The notes: generated by a model not told the origin, from the letters alone. Shown: positions 1 to 6,590, numbered from the stretch's first letter. The stretch is DNA of 6,897 nt from Chloroflexota bacterium (GCA_025450255.1 JANWHV010000082.1:1-6897), one strand, 5' to 3'. Numbers and translations: made by a program.

Positions 1-501
1 ACGAGGCAATCCAGAATTGTCTGTTACACGCAGCCGGCAAGGCGCCGATCGGGATGATGCCGGCGGTGCTGTATCGCCAGGTGGGATGCTCCCTTCACCC
101 GGTACAAACGAGAAGGCGTGGCCCAACAGAATGTGAATAGCCTGGCGCAACCGCGGGCCATCGCTATCGACCAGCGCCACGGGTGAGGCAGGCACGGTGT
201 CGACAGCCTTTGCTCTCCGCGCCGCAATCCGCCATCGTCGCCATAATCACCACTTTCCCGGGCCATCCATCCGGAAACCCTGTCGCGTGCGCGGCCGGCA
301 CGTATTACACTGAGGTTCACCTGGTCCAGGCTATGCGCGCTCGGCAAAGCCAAAGCACAGGCCGTTTGGCACGGTATGAGAACTGAGGCAATAGCGGCGC
401 GGCCCCTGCGCACGGGTTCGCCTCCGCCGGCGCTGGTGGGTTGGGCTGGACAGTTGACGACATTGACCGAAGGGACGCCTGAAACGTCCAGTCAGGAGTG
501 C
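1..501. other. Left-edge region without a recognisable gene
   Basis: I find no reading frame here with a recognisable family motif. Several frames are open at the window edge. On the minus strand one is open from base 246 to base 1 and contains a stretch reading VALVDSDGPRLRQAIHILLG, with possible GTG starts at 195 and 180 but no convincing SD. On the plus strand, frames open from the first bases stop at about 138 and 152. Any of these could be the edge of a neighbouring gene, but GC-rich DNA gives such open frames by chance. A 6-bp inverted repeat (GCCAAA at 349-354, TTTGGC at 365-370, 10-nt loop) has no T-run and is not a convincing terminator. The rest is probably upstream sequence of the phosphatase gene at 502. 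No clear sigma-70-type promoter is visible. Confidence 0.4.
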
Positions 502-1140
502 ATGGAAGCACGAAACGAAACGGACAGCGCACGCACCTACGCCATAGGCGATGTACACGGCGAGGTGACGCTCCTGCGCCAGATGCTCGACCTGTTGCCG
601 CTGCGCGACGAGGACACCCTCGTGTTTCTGGGCGATTACCTGGACCGCGGCGAAGATTCAGCCGCTACCATCGCCCTGCTCCGCGATCTGGCGCGTGAAC
701 GACACTGCGTTTTCCTGCGTGGCAACCACGAGGATGCCTGGTTGACCGAGTGGACGGGCGTGAACTTCCCGCGCCCGCCCTCCATCGGCGGCGCGCGCAA
801 GGCCTGGCACGATTTCGGCGGTCAGCCCTCGATCGAGGTCGGCCACTGGTTGGAAGGCACGCGCATCGACTACGAGGACGAGCACGCCTTTTACGTCCAT
901 GCCGGAGTGGTGCCCGGCAATCCCTTCTGGCGGACGCCGCCGCTGCAGAAGCTCTGGGGCGCCGGCGGCTTCATCGAATCGGACTATGACTGGGGGAAGC
1001 CGGTGATATTCGGCCACTGGCAGATGATCGAGCCGCTGCTCAAGCCCAACAAGATCGGCGTCGATACGCATGCGTATGAAACCGGCATCCTATCCGCCGT
1101 CCGCATGCCGGATCGGATGATCTTTCAAGCGCGGCGCTAG
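502..1140 (+). CDS. PPP-family serine/threonine-type metallophosphatase (calcineurin-like phosphoesterase)
   Basis: This encodes a 212-residue cytoplasmic hydrolase with the full set of PPP-superfamily metal-binding motifs: GDVHGE at residues 16-21, GDYLDRG at 44-50, GNHE at 74-77, VHAG with His133, and FGH with His172, followed by a VDTH element near 188. These Asp, His and Asn residues bind the two metal ions that activate water to attack a phosphoester. The size and spacing match the compact bacterial PrpA/PphA-like phosphatases, which act on phosphoproteins or small phosphoesters. The substrate cannot be read from sequence. The frame is open further upstream (an ATG at 376), but the preceding residues are proline/threonine-rich and unlike the family, whose members begin a few residues before the GDxHG motif. 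ATG 502 has an AGGAG at 494-498, though the 3-nt spacing is short. There is no signal peptide. The gene stands alone and converges on dhaL. Confidence 0.9.
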   Translation: MEARNETDSARTYAIGDVHGEVTLLRQMLDLLPLRDEDTLVFLGDYLDRGEDSAATIALLRDLARERHCVFLRGNHEDAWLTEWTGVNFPRPPSIGGARKAWHDFGGQPSIEVGHWLEGTRIDYEDEHAFYVHAGVVPGNPFWRTPPLQKLWGAGGFIESDYDWGKPVIFGHWQMIEPLLKPNKIGVDTHAYETGILSAVRMPDRMIFQARR

Positions 1141-1151
1141 CGCCTTGCCGC
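1131..1151. repeat. Palindrome between convergent phosphatase and dhaL genes
   Basis: A perfect 12-bp palindrome, GGCGCTAGCGCC, at 1133-1144 contains the phosphatase stop codon TAG. Alternatively GCGGC at 1131-1135 pairs with GCCGC at 1147-1151 around an 11-nt loop. Its place in the 16-nt gap between two converging genes suggests a bidirectional stem-loop that could help end both transcripts. Neither side is followed by a T-run, so an intrinsic terminator is not demonstrated. Confidence 0.3.
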
Positions 1152-1156
1152 TCCAC

Positions 1157-1837
1157 TTATATCGTTGATTCTCGCCGGCTATCGTCGCGACAACATATCT
1201 CATTGCTCTCCTCACGTCTGGAAGCGTCCGCCAGCGCCTGGAAAAGCAAGGCGGTCGCGGCGGCGCCGGGGTCTTTATGGCCGGCGCTGCGCGGCCCAAG
1301 GTTCGCGGCCCGGCCCTTGGTGGCGACCATCGCGATTGTGGACTCCGCGCCTTGCGCGGCGGCGATCGCCGCTGCCGTCGTCGCGGACGCCATGTCCGCG
1401 CCGGCCGCGATTGCCTGGCGGCATGCCTCTACCGCCGGCGCCCAGGCGTCCAGCATCGTCTTCTCGCCCACGGTCGAGCGGCCACGCGCCGCGATTCCGG
1501 CCGCGGCCGCCTCCAACGCCGCCAACAGATCGCCGGCGCTGATGCTCGTCTTACCGGCGAGAGCCGCGCCCATGCGCAGCAGCGCCGTGCCGTAGAACAC
1601 GCCGCTGGAGCCGCCGACGGTGGAGATCAGGATTTTGGCGGCGCCGGCCAGCAGCGCGGCGGCGTCCTGACCTTCCCATTCGGGCAGCTTCGCGGCCACC
1701 GCGCTGAAGCCGCGGTCCAGATTGACCCCGTAATCGGCGTCGCCGATCGCCGCGTCCAGGGCCGTGAGCGCCTCGCGTCGATCGTGTACCGCCTCGGCGA
1801 TGAGGGTGAGCCATTGCCGTATGGTCGTCGCGTCCAT
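1157..1837 (-). CDS. dhaL: Dihydroxyacetone kinase ADP/ATP-binding subunit DhaL
   Basis: This is the DAK2-domain nucleotide-binding subunit (226 residues; E. coli DhaL is about 210). With DhaK it phosphorylates dihydroxyacetone to dihydroxyacetone phosphate. The Asp triad that holds the Mg-nucleotide is present as D28, D33 and D35 in LDAAIGDADYGVN. The glycine-rich TVGGSSG at 73-79, GEKTMLDAW at 124-132 and KGRAANLGPRSAGHKDPG at 174-191 also match the family closely. Position 36 is Tyr where E. coli-type proteins have His (GDADHG). About 20 residues follow the normal C-terminus (from about residue 206) and are charged and unlike the family. The frame is open to 1888, but ATG 1837 gives the family N-terminus and sits 5 nt after the dhaK stop, so translation is probably coupled. 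No dhaM follows; the next gene is convergent. Whether this pair uses free ATP or a PTS phosphodonor encoded elsewhere is not decided. Confidence 0.95.
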   Translation of the reverse strand: MDATTIRQWLTLIAEAVHDRREALTALDAAIGDADYGVNLDRGFSAVAAKLPEWEGQDAAALLAGAAKILISTVGGSSGVFYGTALLRMGAALAGKTSISAGDLLAALEAAAAGIAARGRSTVGEKTMLDAWAPAVEACRQAIAAGADMASATTAAAIAAAQGAESTIAMVATKGRAANLGPRSAGHKDPGAAATALLFQALADASRREESNEICCRDDSRRESTI

Positions 1838-1842
1838 GGTAC

Positions 1843-2844
1843 TCACATGCCCCAGCGCAGCGCGGGCGTATGCACCGGCGCATCCCACAGTTCGGTAAGC
1901 TCGTCGTCCAGAATAAGTAGGGTAATCGAGCAGCCCGCCATGTCCAGCGACGTGATGTAGTTGCCCACCAGCGACCGCGCGACCCGCAGGCGTTTGGACC
2001 AGAGGTGCCGCACCAGGTCATTGAACACCACATAGAGCTCGATCAGGGGCGTGGCGCCCATGCCATTGACGAAGGCCAGCACCTGGTCGTTCGATTCATG
2101 GGGCAGGTCCTCGAGAATCGGGCCACAGAGCCGCTCGACGATCTGGGCGGCGGTAGCTAGCGGCTCTCGGTATCGGCCGGGCTCGCCGTGGATGCCAATG
2201 CCGATCTCCATTTGGTCGGCTTCTAGCTCAAAGGTCGGCTTTCCGGCGCTGGGCACCGTGCAGGAGGTGAGCGCCATGCCCATGCTGCGGCCATGCGCGT
2301 TCACGCGCCGGCAAATCTCGGCTACCTGTGACAAACCGTCGCCGCGTTCCGCCGCCGCGCCCGCGATTTTCTCCGCCGGCACGGTGAGACCTACACCGCG
2401 CCGTCCCGCCGTGAACAGGCTGTCGCGGACCGCCACATCGTCGTCGATCACCACGGATTCGACGGTGATCCCCTCGGCCAGGGCCAATTCCGCCGCCATC
2501 TCGAAGTTCAGCCGGTCGCCGGTGTAGTTCTTCACGATGTGCAATACGCCGGCCCCGCCGTCAGCCGCGGCAGTGGCGGCGATCACTTGATCGGGGACGG
2601 GCGAGGTGAACACTTCACCCGCGCAGGCGGCGTCCAACATGCCGAAACCCACGTAGCCGCCGTGCAGCGGCTCGTGCCCACTGCCGCCGCCGGACACGAT
2701 CGCCACCTTACCAGGGCGGGTCGGCTCGCGCCGCAGGATCACGCGGTTCGGCAGATCGGCGCGCAACAGGTCAGGATGCGCGGCGACCATCCCCGCCACG
2801 GCTTCCGGCACCAGGTTCTCGACCCGATTGAGCAGTTTCTTCAT
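1843..2844 (-). CDS. dhaK: Dihydroxyacetone kinase substrate-binding subunit DhaK
   Basis: This is a full-length DAK1-domain protein (333 residues; E. coli DhaK is about 356) that binds dihydroxyacetone for phosphorylation by the DhaL-bound nucleotide. Active-site elements are all visible: GGGSGHEP at residues 52-59 with His57, the KNYTGD segment with Lys105 and Asp110, and GIGIHGEPG with His219, equivalent to the histidine that forms a covalent hemiaminal with the substrate. The N-terminal [20 protein letters not shown] is typical of the family, confirming ATG 2844. It is preceded by AAGGAG (CTCCTT at 2852-2857 on the + strand) at 7-nt spacing. The C-terminal domain, including [12 protein letters not shown] (260-271), is intact. 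It heads a tight pair with dhaL and lies 58 nt after the HHE gene. The protein is cytoplasmic and likely a dimer, as in the family. Confidence 0.97.
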   Translation of the reverse strand: MKKLLNRVENLVPEAVAGMVAAHPDLLRADLPNRVILRREPTRPGKVAIVSGGGSGHEPLHGGYVGFGMLDAACAGEVFTSPVPDQVIAATAAADGGAGVLHIVKNYTGDRLNFEMAAELALAEGITVESVVIDDDVAVRDSLFTAGRRGVGLTVPAEKIAGAAAERGDGLSQVAEICRRVNAHGRSMGMALTSCTVPSAGKPTFELEADQMEIGIGIHGEPGRYREPLATAAQIVERLCGPILEDLPHESNDQVLAFVNGMGATPLIELYVVFNDLVRHLWSKRLRVARSLVGNYITSLDMAGCSITLLILDDELTELWDAPVHTPALRWGM

Positions 2845-2870
2845 CGGAACACTCCTTCAAGTATGTTGAA

Positions 2871-2887
2871 CCGCGCCGCAAACGCGG
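2871..2887. other. Small GC stem-loop between HHE gene and dhaK
   Basis: CCGCG at 2871-2875 pairs with CGCGG at 2883-2887 around a 7-nt loop. It lies in the 58-nt gap between the hemerythrin-like gene and dhaK, upstream of the dhaK SD. In the leftward transcript it has no following T-run, so it is more likely an intercistronic fold or chance structure than a strong terminator. Confidence 0.2.
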
Positions 2888-2902
2888 GCCTGTCCTATCC
2901 AA

Positions 2903-3421
2903 CTACCCGAAAGGCCAGCCGTTGAGGCGGCGGAGCGTGGGCGCCAGGGTCGTTTCCTCGAAGTCCAGGTGCGTCAGCAGCAGGTCGCCGAGCCCGCGCA
3001 GGGCGCCGGCAAGCTCATCCCTGGTAGTATTCTCGCCGGTGAGGCGCGACGCGGCGCTCTCTACCCGATCGAGCAACCCGGCGACCACCCTATGATCGGC
3101 TTCTAGCTTATCGATCGCCGCGTTGAGGGTTGGGTTCACGCGGCGCAGACCGGGAAAGAACATCGCGTCCTCGCCGTGGTGATGGGAGTGCACGAGGCCG
3201 CAGTATTGCAAACAGTTGGTACGCAGGGTCCAGACGATGCTGGTCGATTTCAATTCCTCGATCCGCGCGCGCACCTCATCGGCCGGAGCGCCGTCCTCGA
3301 TTTGCCCAACCAGGGACGAGATCACCTCAAGATTGTGGCGGATGATGCCGTGAATCCACAACAACTCGCGCAATAGCGCGTCGCCGCGCGGGTTCACCTC
3401 GCCCATTGTCACCTGTGTCAA
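2903..3421 (-). CDS. Hemerythrin-like HHE-domain protein
   Basis: This 172-residue protein is predicted to fold as a four-helix bundle binding a non-haem di-iron centre. Visible candidate ligands follow the HHE order: His24 (LWIHG), the cluster VHSHHHGED at 77-85 with His80 and Glu84 as an H-x3-E pair, His110 (EADHR), and His151 with Glu155 (LLTHLDFEE). The MFFPGL and APTLRRL segments after the two H-x3-E motifs are also typical. Family members bind or sense oxygen, store iron, or respond to oxidative or nitrosative stress; which applies here is unknown. Cys70 and Cys74 near the cluster could matter for redox sensing, which is speculation. The start is TTG 3421, preceded by a perfect AGGAGG at 6-nt spacing. 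An in-frame ATG at 3406 lacks an SD. The gene is cytoplasmic, leftward and 58 nt upstream of dhaK, so possibly in the same operon. About 165 nt separate it from the divergent Uma2 remnant; no clear promoter is seen there. Confidence 0.85.
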   Translation of the reverse strand: MTQVTMGEVNPRGDALLRELLWIHGIIRHNLEVISSLVGQIEDGAPADEVRARIEELKSTSIVWTLRTNCLQYCGLVHSHHHGEDAMFFPGLRRVNPTLNAAIDKLEADHRVVAGLLDRVESAASRLTGENTTRDELAGALRGLGDLLLTHLDFEETTLAPTLRRLNGWPFG

Positions 3422-3427
3422 GCCGCG

Positions 3428-3433
3428 CCTCCT
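3428..3433 (-). promoter_or_regulatory. Ribosome binding site deciding the TTG start of the HHE gene
   Basis: The plus strand reads CCTCCT, so the leftward mRNA carries AGGAGG, a perfect SD, 6 nt before TTG 3421. The downstream in-frame ATG at 3406 has nothing comparable, so TTG is the better start. Confidence 0.8.
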
Positions 3434-3586
3434 GAAATGTCATGGATCAATCGTGCCGGATCGAGAGTTAGCTACCAAACACGGCGCTTCAGTCGGTGCC
3501 GGTGGCAGTATCGTACACTGTATCTCCCGTATAGGGCAGGCCGCCTCACGTTATCATTACTGGTAGAGTCTTTAAGATCGAAATTG

Positions 3587-3972
3587 ATGGCTGCCATGAG
3601 TGAGCCCGCGCCTCGCTATATCCGGCCCGAGGAGTACCTTGCCTTCGAAATCTGTTCGTCGTATGTGCCGACGCGCCAGGCGCGGATAGCGACACCGAGA
3701 TCGATAACCCTACCCTGGTGATCGAGGTGCTGTCGCCTTCAACCGAGCGCATGGACCGCGTCAGCAAGTTGCGCCGCTACGCCCACGCGGGCAGCCTGCG
3801 CGAGTACATGCTGGTCAACACCAGGTTCCCGGAAGTCTTCGTCCGCCGGCTTGAGGACGGGCATTGGGTCGCGTCTACCTATGAGCCGTCAGAAACCGTT
3901 CGCCTGGACAGCATCGACCTCGGCCTGGATTTCGCGGCGATTTACCGCAACGTGAGCTTGGCGACAAACTAG
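3587..3972 (+). pseudogene. Uma2-family (DUF820) protein, internally deleted and frameshifted
   Basis: The N-terminus (ATG 3587 or 3596) reads APRYIRPEEYLAFE, the usual start of Uma2 proteins, a PD-(D/E)xK nuclease-fold family. Immediately after, at about 3650-3655, the match jumps to another frame: VVCADAPG, then NPTLVIEVLSPSTERMDR, SLREYMLV and a normal C-terminus ending at TAG 3972. Intact proteins have roughly 70-80 residues between these blocks, including the conserved Asp of the YPDV motif. That piece is missing, while the IEVLSPST block with its Glu remains. The first frame runs to TGA at 3719-3721. The second has a GTG at 3718 but no SD, so a functional fragment is unlikely. The best explanation is one internal deletion that also shifted the frame. 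Uma2 genes occur in many paralogous copies in Cyanobacteria and Chloroflexota, and decayed copies would not be surprising. No SD is evident at the start. Confidence 0.85.
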
Positions 3973-3975
3973 ATT

Positions 3976-5271
3976 TCAGCCGGGATCGACGATCGCGCCC
4001 ATAAACAGCAAGCTGCCGCTCGTATTGTCACGTATGGCACAGAAAAACGGCCGATTGACGTCGAATGTAAACGAGTCTATTTGGATCGCGGTGGCCCCAA
4101 TCCCCACCGACGTGACCGCCGCCGCCAGCGTGCCCATCTCATCCACCTTCACGATCGCCCGATGACGTACGTCCGTGATATACGCGTTCCGTCCCTTGAT
4201 CATCGCCGTGAACGTGGCCTTATTCGGGTCGAAGGCCGCGGCCATGCCGAGCGCGCTCAATACTGGCCGCAATCCCGCTTCGAAGTCTACCGAGAATCGC
4301 GGCATGCGGACCTTACCGTGCCCCAGGCGCATAGCGCCAAGCAGCGTGTTCCAACCGGCGGCATTCAAGGTGCTCACGTATTGCCCCACCGTCGTTCCCG
4401 CCGCGGGCAGCACAATAACCATGCTGAACTTCCCGGAGGCATAGGGGAGGGCGACCGCTTGCACGGTATCTGATTGCGTGTAGCTGAAGTTGCCCGATAC
4501 GCTCATCATCGGCAGAGGCTTTTGCTGGCCGCTGCCGGTCGTGAACGGGCTGGGCTGCGTGGCATAGAGCGGAAACTGCGCGCTCCAGGCGGCTTTAAAG
4601 TACAGCGCATTGATCAGGAACATCACGGTTGCCGGATCTATCTTATGCACAATCGACGGAATGAGCCCATGCGTCTGCTGCTTGACCCAGGCGTTGATCG
4701 CCCCCGGCGTACTCGGGTTGCTGAAGTCGAGAGTGCGAAGGCCGGCGCCGTAGTACGCGCGCAGCGCCTCGCCGAATCCGGGCACAATCGAGAGTCCTTG
4801 CTTCAGCCAGATGGAGTCGGCGATGCTCAATTTGACGGCGGAGTCGCGGCTGCCCAGGCCATCGATCAAGGCCCGGTTGGCAAGGTTGACGTCCGGCTTG
4901 CCGATCGCCTTGAGGCCAAGCGTCGACGTCATGGCGGCCAGCGTCGCCCCGCCGGCGCCGTTGTAGGCCATTGCCAGGGCCATCGAGATGCTGAGAGGCG
5001 AGAAGAACAGGTTACCGGAGGGCGGCTGTTTCGACAGCGCCGTAGCCAGCTTGAAACTGAAACCGAGATTTGCCGCCAGCACCATATCGGTCGCCGCGCG
5101 GGCCCTGGCCGCGCCGGATTCCCCGGCGTCGAGGCTCGAGCCGGCGGCAAGCGTGCCGTCCGGCCAATCGCTGGAGAGCGCCAGCCCGGCGCCCAGGCCG
5201 GCAGCCGCGACGGCGCCCTTCTTCAGGAGCGCGCCGCGGCTGCACCGCCATCCCTCGTCGTTGTCAATCAT
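3976..5271 (-). CDS. Exported serpin (serine protease inhibitor family)
   Basis: This 431-residue protein has a complete serpin domain from about residue 63. Family blocks are NLFFSPLSISMALAMAYNGA (87-106), NAWVKQQTHGLIPSIV (193-208), INALYFKAAW (220-229), MVIVLP (284-289), VRMPRFSVDFE (321-331), a hinge DEMGTLAAAVT (377-387) and the C-terminal NRPFFCAIRDNTSGSLLFMG. The hinge has Gly and Thr at P15/P14 and small residues at P12-P9, as in inhibitory serpins that trap proteases by loop insertion. P13 is Leu rather than the usual Glu. Counting from Glu378 as P17 puts P1 at Thr394, but the loop seems about 3 residues longer than in alpha-1-antitrypsin, so P1 is uncertain. The N-terminus CSRGALLKKGAVAAAGLGAG resembles a Tat signal with the second Arg replaced by Gly. 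ATG 5271 is chosen because of a GGAG 9 nt upstream and a good signal-like N-terminus; the upstream extension to 5406 is unlike any signal peptide. Confidence 0.95.
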   Translation of the reverse strand: MIDNDEGWRCSRGALLKKGAVAAAGLGAGLALSSDWPDGTLAAGSSLDAGESGAARARAATDMVLAANLGFSFKLATALSKQPPSGNLFFSPLSISMALAMAYNGAGGATLAAMTSTLGLKAIGKPDVNLANRALIDGLGSRDSAVKLSIADSIWLKQGLSIVPGFGEALRAYYGAGLRTLDFSNPSTPGAINAWVKQQTHGLIPSIVHKIDPATVMFLINALYFKAAWSAQFPLYATQPSPFTTGSGQQKPLPMMSVSGNFSYTQSDTVQAVALPYASGKFSMVIVLPAAGTTVGQYVSTLNAAGWNTLLGAMRLGHGKVRMPRFSVDFEAGLRPVLSALGMAAAFDPNKATFTAMIKGRNAYITDVRHRAIVKVDEMGTLAAAVTSVGIGATAIQIDSFTFDVNRPFFCAIRDNTSGSLLFMGAIVDPG

Positions 5272-5280
5272 ATTTCCGTT

Positions 5281-5284
5281 CTCC
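5281..5284 (-). promoter_or_regulatory. Ribosome binding site of the serpin gene
   Basis: CTCC on the plus strand gives GGAG in the leftward mRNA, 9 nt before ATG 5271. It favours this start over in-frame codons further upstream (for example 5298 and 5406). Confidence 0.6.
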
Positions 5285-5296
5285 AATGTAGCCACC

Positions 5297-5325
5297 ATAG
5301 TATCATGGCAGCGCGGCATTGTCTC
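5297..5325 (-). promoter_or_regulatory. Candidate sigma-70-type promoter of the serpin gene
   Basis: On the minus strand GAGACA (5325-5320) and TACTAT (5302-5297) are separated by exactly 17 nt, each matching 4 of 6 consensus bases, and the -10 is preceded by TG in the extended position (TGATACTAT). A transcript would begin near 5290, leaving a leader of about 19 nt that contains the GGAG. This fits the chosen serpin start, but such partial matches also arise by chance. Confidence 0.35.
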
Positions 5326-5480
5326 GTACCGCCTTAGTAACACAACGGTCCAGGCGTGGTATACGTCACGCTCATGGCACGAGTGGGCAGTTAAACGATG
5401 AGCCAAAGATGCCCGTCGTTAATTTCGTGGCAGCAACGACGGATGGAGATGCCCTGACGTTCGTTCGATGGAGACTGTTG

Positions 5481-5514
5481 TCGAGCTGCGATTCGCCGCG
5501 ATTGCGACTCGACC
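5481..5514 (-). terminator. Stem-loop just past the aminotransferase stop
   Basis: GTCGAG at 5481-5486 pairs with CTCGAC at 5509-5514, with partial further pairing inside the 22-nt loop. It begins 6 nt beyond the leftward aminotransferase stop, where a terminator would sit. No T-run follows in the leftward transcript, so function as an intrinsic terminator is uncertain. The remaining sequence between here and the serpin promoter shows nothing I can name. Confidence 0.3.
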
Positions 5515-5520
5515 GGTGCT

Positions 5521-6582
5521 CTAGAATAATACGTCGGTTATCGCGTCGAGGAAGCGCGTGACATGCCGCGGCGCGCCGATTGTGACGCGTACCGTGCCGG
5601 ACAACGCCGGCGTGCGGTCCGACACCAGCACTCCTCGCGCCTCGAGATCCGCCGTCAGACTCCGCGCCGCCGCGTCGCCGGCAAACCGCAGTAAGACGAA
5701 ATTCGTCGATGTTTGATGCACGTATACTCCGTGCCGCCGGCCCCAGGCGGCCACGCGTCGTTGGCCGGCCATCACCGCGCGCACGCGGCGGCGCAGCGCG
5801 TCCTGCTGCCTGAGGTTCGCCAGCGCGAGGGCTATCGACGATCCGGCCAGCGAATACGCGGGCAGCACCTTCCGCACCGCGTCGATCACTGGCGGATGCG
5901 CCACCAGATAGCCGACCCGCGCGGCGGCAAGTCCGTATGCTTTGGAGAAGGTGCGAACCACCGCTACGTTGGCCGGCGGCATGCCCAGATCGAGAATGCT
6001 CCGGCCCCCATATTCCGCGTATGCTTCGTCCACCAGCAGCAGTGTGTTCGGCGCCGCCGCCGCCAATTCGAGGCTTTGCTCGGGCGCCAGCATGTCTCCG
6101 GTCGGGTTCGCGGGCGATACCACGACCGCCATGCGCGGGCCGCGGCGCAATTCCGCCTTGAACGCCTCAAACGGGAACGCCAGATCCGGTCCGTACGGCA
6201 CCCACTGGATGGAGGCCCCGACGCCGCGCGCCGCCGTGGGGAACTCCACGAAGGTGGGCATGGGCAGCACTAGATCATCACCGGGGTCGAGATAGGCACG
6301 GATCAGGCCATAGATGGCCTCGTCGGCGCCCGCCGTGACCTTGACAAAGCGGCCGGGAATGCCGAGGCGCGCGGCAAGGTCGTCTTGCAGCTCGTGCGGC
6401 GTCGCGTACATGGCGAGGTCGGCGTTGACCGGCATGGTCACGCGAACCAGGGGGCCGCTGAGGTCCTCATTGAGGTCCAGCCGCAGGTAGCCCGCGCGGT
6501 CCACGCGAGGCTCGGGCGGAAGCGGCGCGGCCGCGACCACGTTCCTGGGACTGGGTCCGCTGACCAGGGTATCGGCCAACAC
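5521..6582 (-). CDS. hisC: PLP-dependent aminotransferase, histidinol-phosphate aminotransferase (HisC)-like
   Basis: This 353-residue fold-type I aminotransferase matches the HisC family: LDLNEDLSGP (35-44), TAGADEAIYGL (83-93), PTF near 109-111, PANPTG with Asn159, VDEAYAEY (184-191) with Asp185 and Tyr188, and RTFSKAYGLAAARVGY (210-225) with the PLP Schiff-base Lys214 and phosphate-contacting Arg222. VRVTIG near the C-terminus holds the substrate-carboxylate Arg. HisC converts imidazole-acetol phosphate to histidinol phosphate with glutamate as donor in the cytoplasm. Without other his genes here, a related role (aromatic or other amino-acid transamination, or a CobD-like reaction) cannot be excluded, so the symbol is tentative. 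The frame is open to a TTG at 6690, but that adds 36 residues unlike the family and has no SD. GTG 6582 has GGGAGG 8 nt upstream and gives the typical length. The serpin gene follows about 250 nt downstream, probably as a separate unit. Confidence 0.87.
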   Translation of the reverse strand: MLADTLVSGPSPRNVVAAAPLPPEPRVDRAGYLRLDLNEDLSGPLVRVTMPVNADLAMYATPHELQDDLAARLGIPGRFVKVTAGADEAIYGLIRAYLDPGDDLVLPMPTFVEFPTAARGVGASIQWVPYGPDLAFPFEAFKAELRRGPRMAVVVSPANPTGDMLAPEQSLELAAAAPNTLLLVDEAYAEYGGRSILDLGMPPANVAVVRTFSKAYGLAAARVGYLVAHPPVIDAVRKVLPAYSLAGSSIALALANLRQQDALRRRVRAVMAGQRRVAAWGRRHGVYVHQTSTNFVLLRFAGDAAARSLTADLEARGVLVSDRTPALSGTVRVTIGAPRHVTRFLDAITDVLF

Positions 6583-6590
6583 GCGCGAGA

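Noticed and set aside
24..413. 129-codon open frame on the minus strand
   Set aside because: It has no recognisable motif, runs into the flank of the phosphatase gene, has arginine-rich composition typical of chance GC-rich frames, and competes with other equally open frames.
376..501. N-terminal extension of the phosphatase from ATG 376
   Set aside because: The extra 42 residues are unlike the family, which begins close to the GDxHG motif; ATG 502 has an AGGAG nearby.
1277..1960. Plus-strand open frame opposite dhaL
   Set aside because: It is antisense to a well-supported DhaL/DhaK coding region and has Arg/Gly-rich low-complexity content.
3502..3530. Possible operator: GTATC repeated around TACACTGTA in the divergent gap
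   Set aside because: The palindrome arms are only 4 bp and the direct repeat 5 bp, too short to call a binding site from sequence alone.
4474..5337. Long plus-strand open frame opposite the serpin
   Set aside because: It is an antisense shadow: the minus strand has a complete, motif-rich serpin, while this frame is Arg/Gly-rich with no family signature.
5272..5406. 45-residue upstream extension of the serpin
   Set aside because: It has no signal-peptide character, whereas ATG 5271 has an SD, a promoter-like site just upstream and a Tat-like N-terminus.
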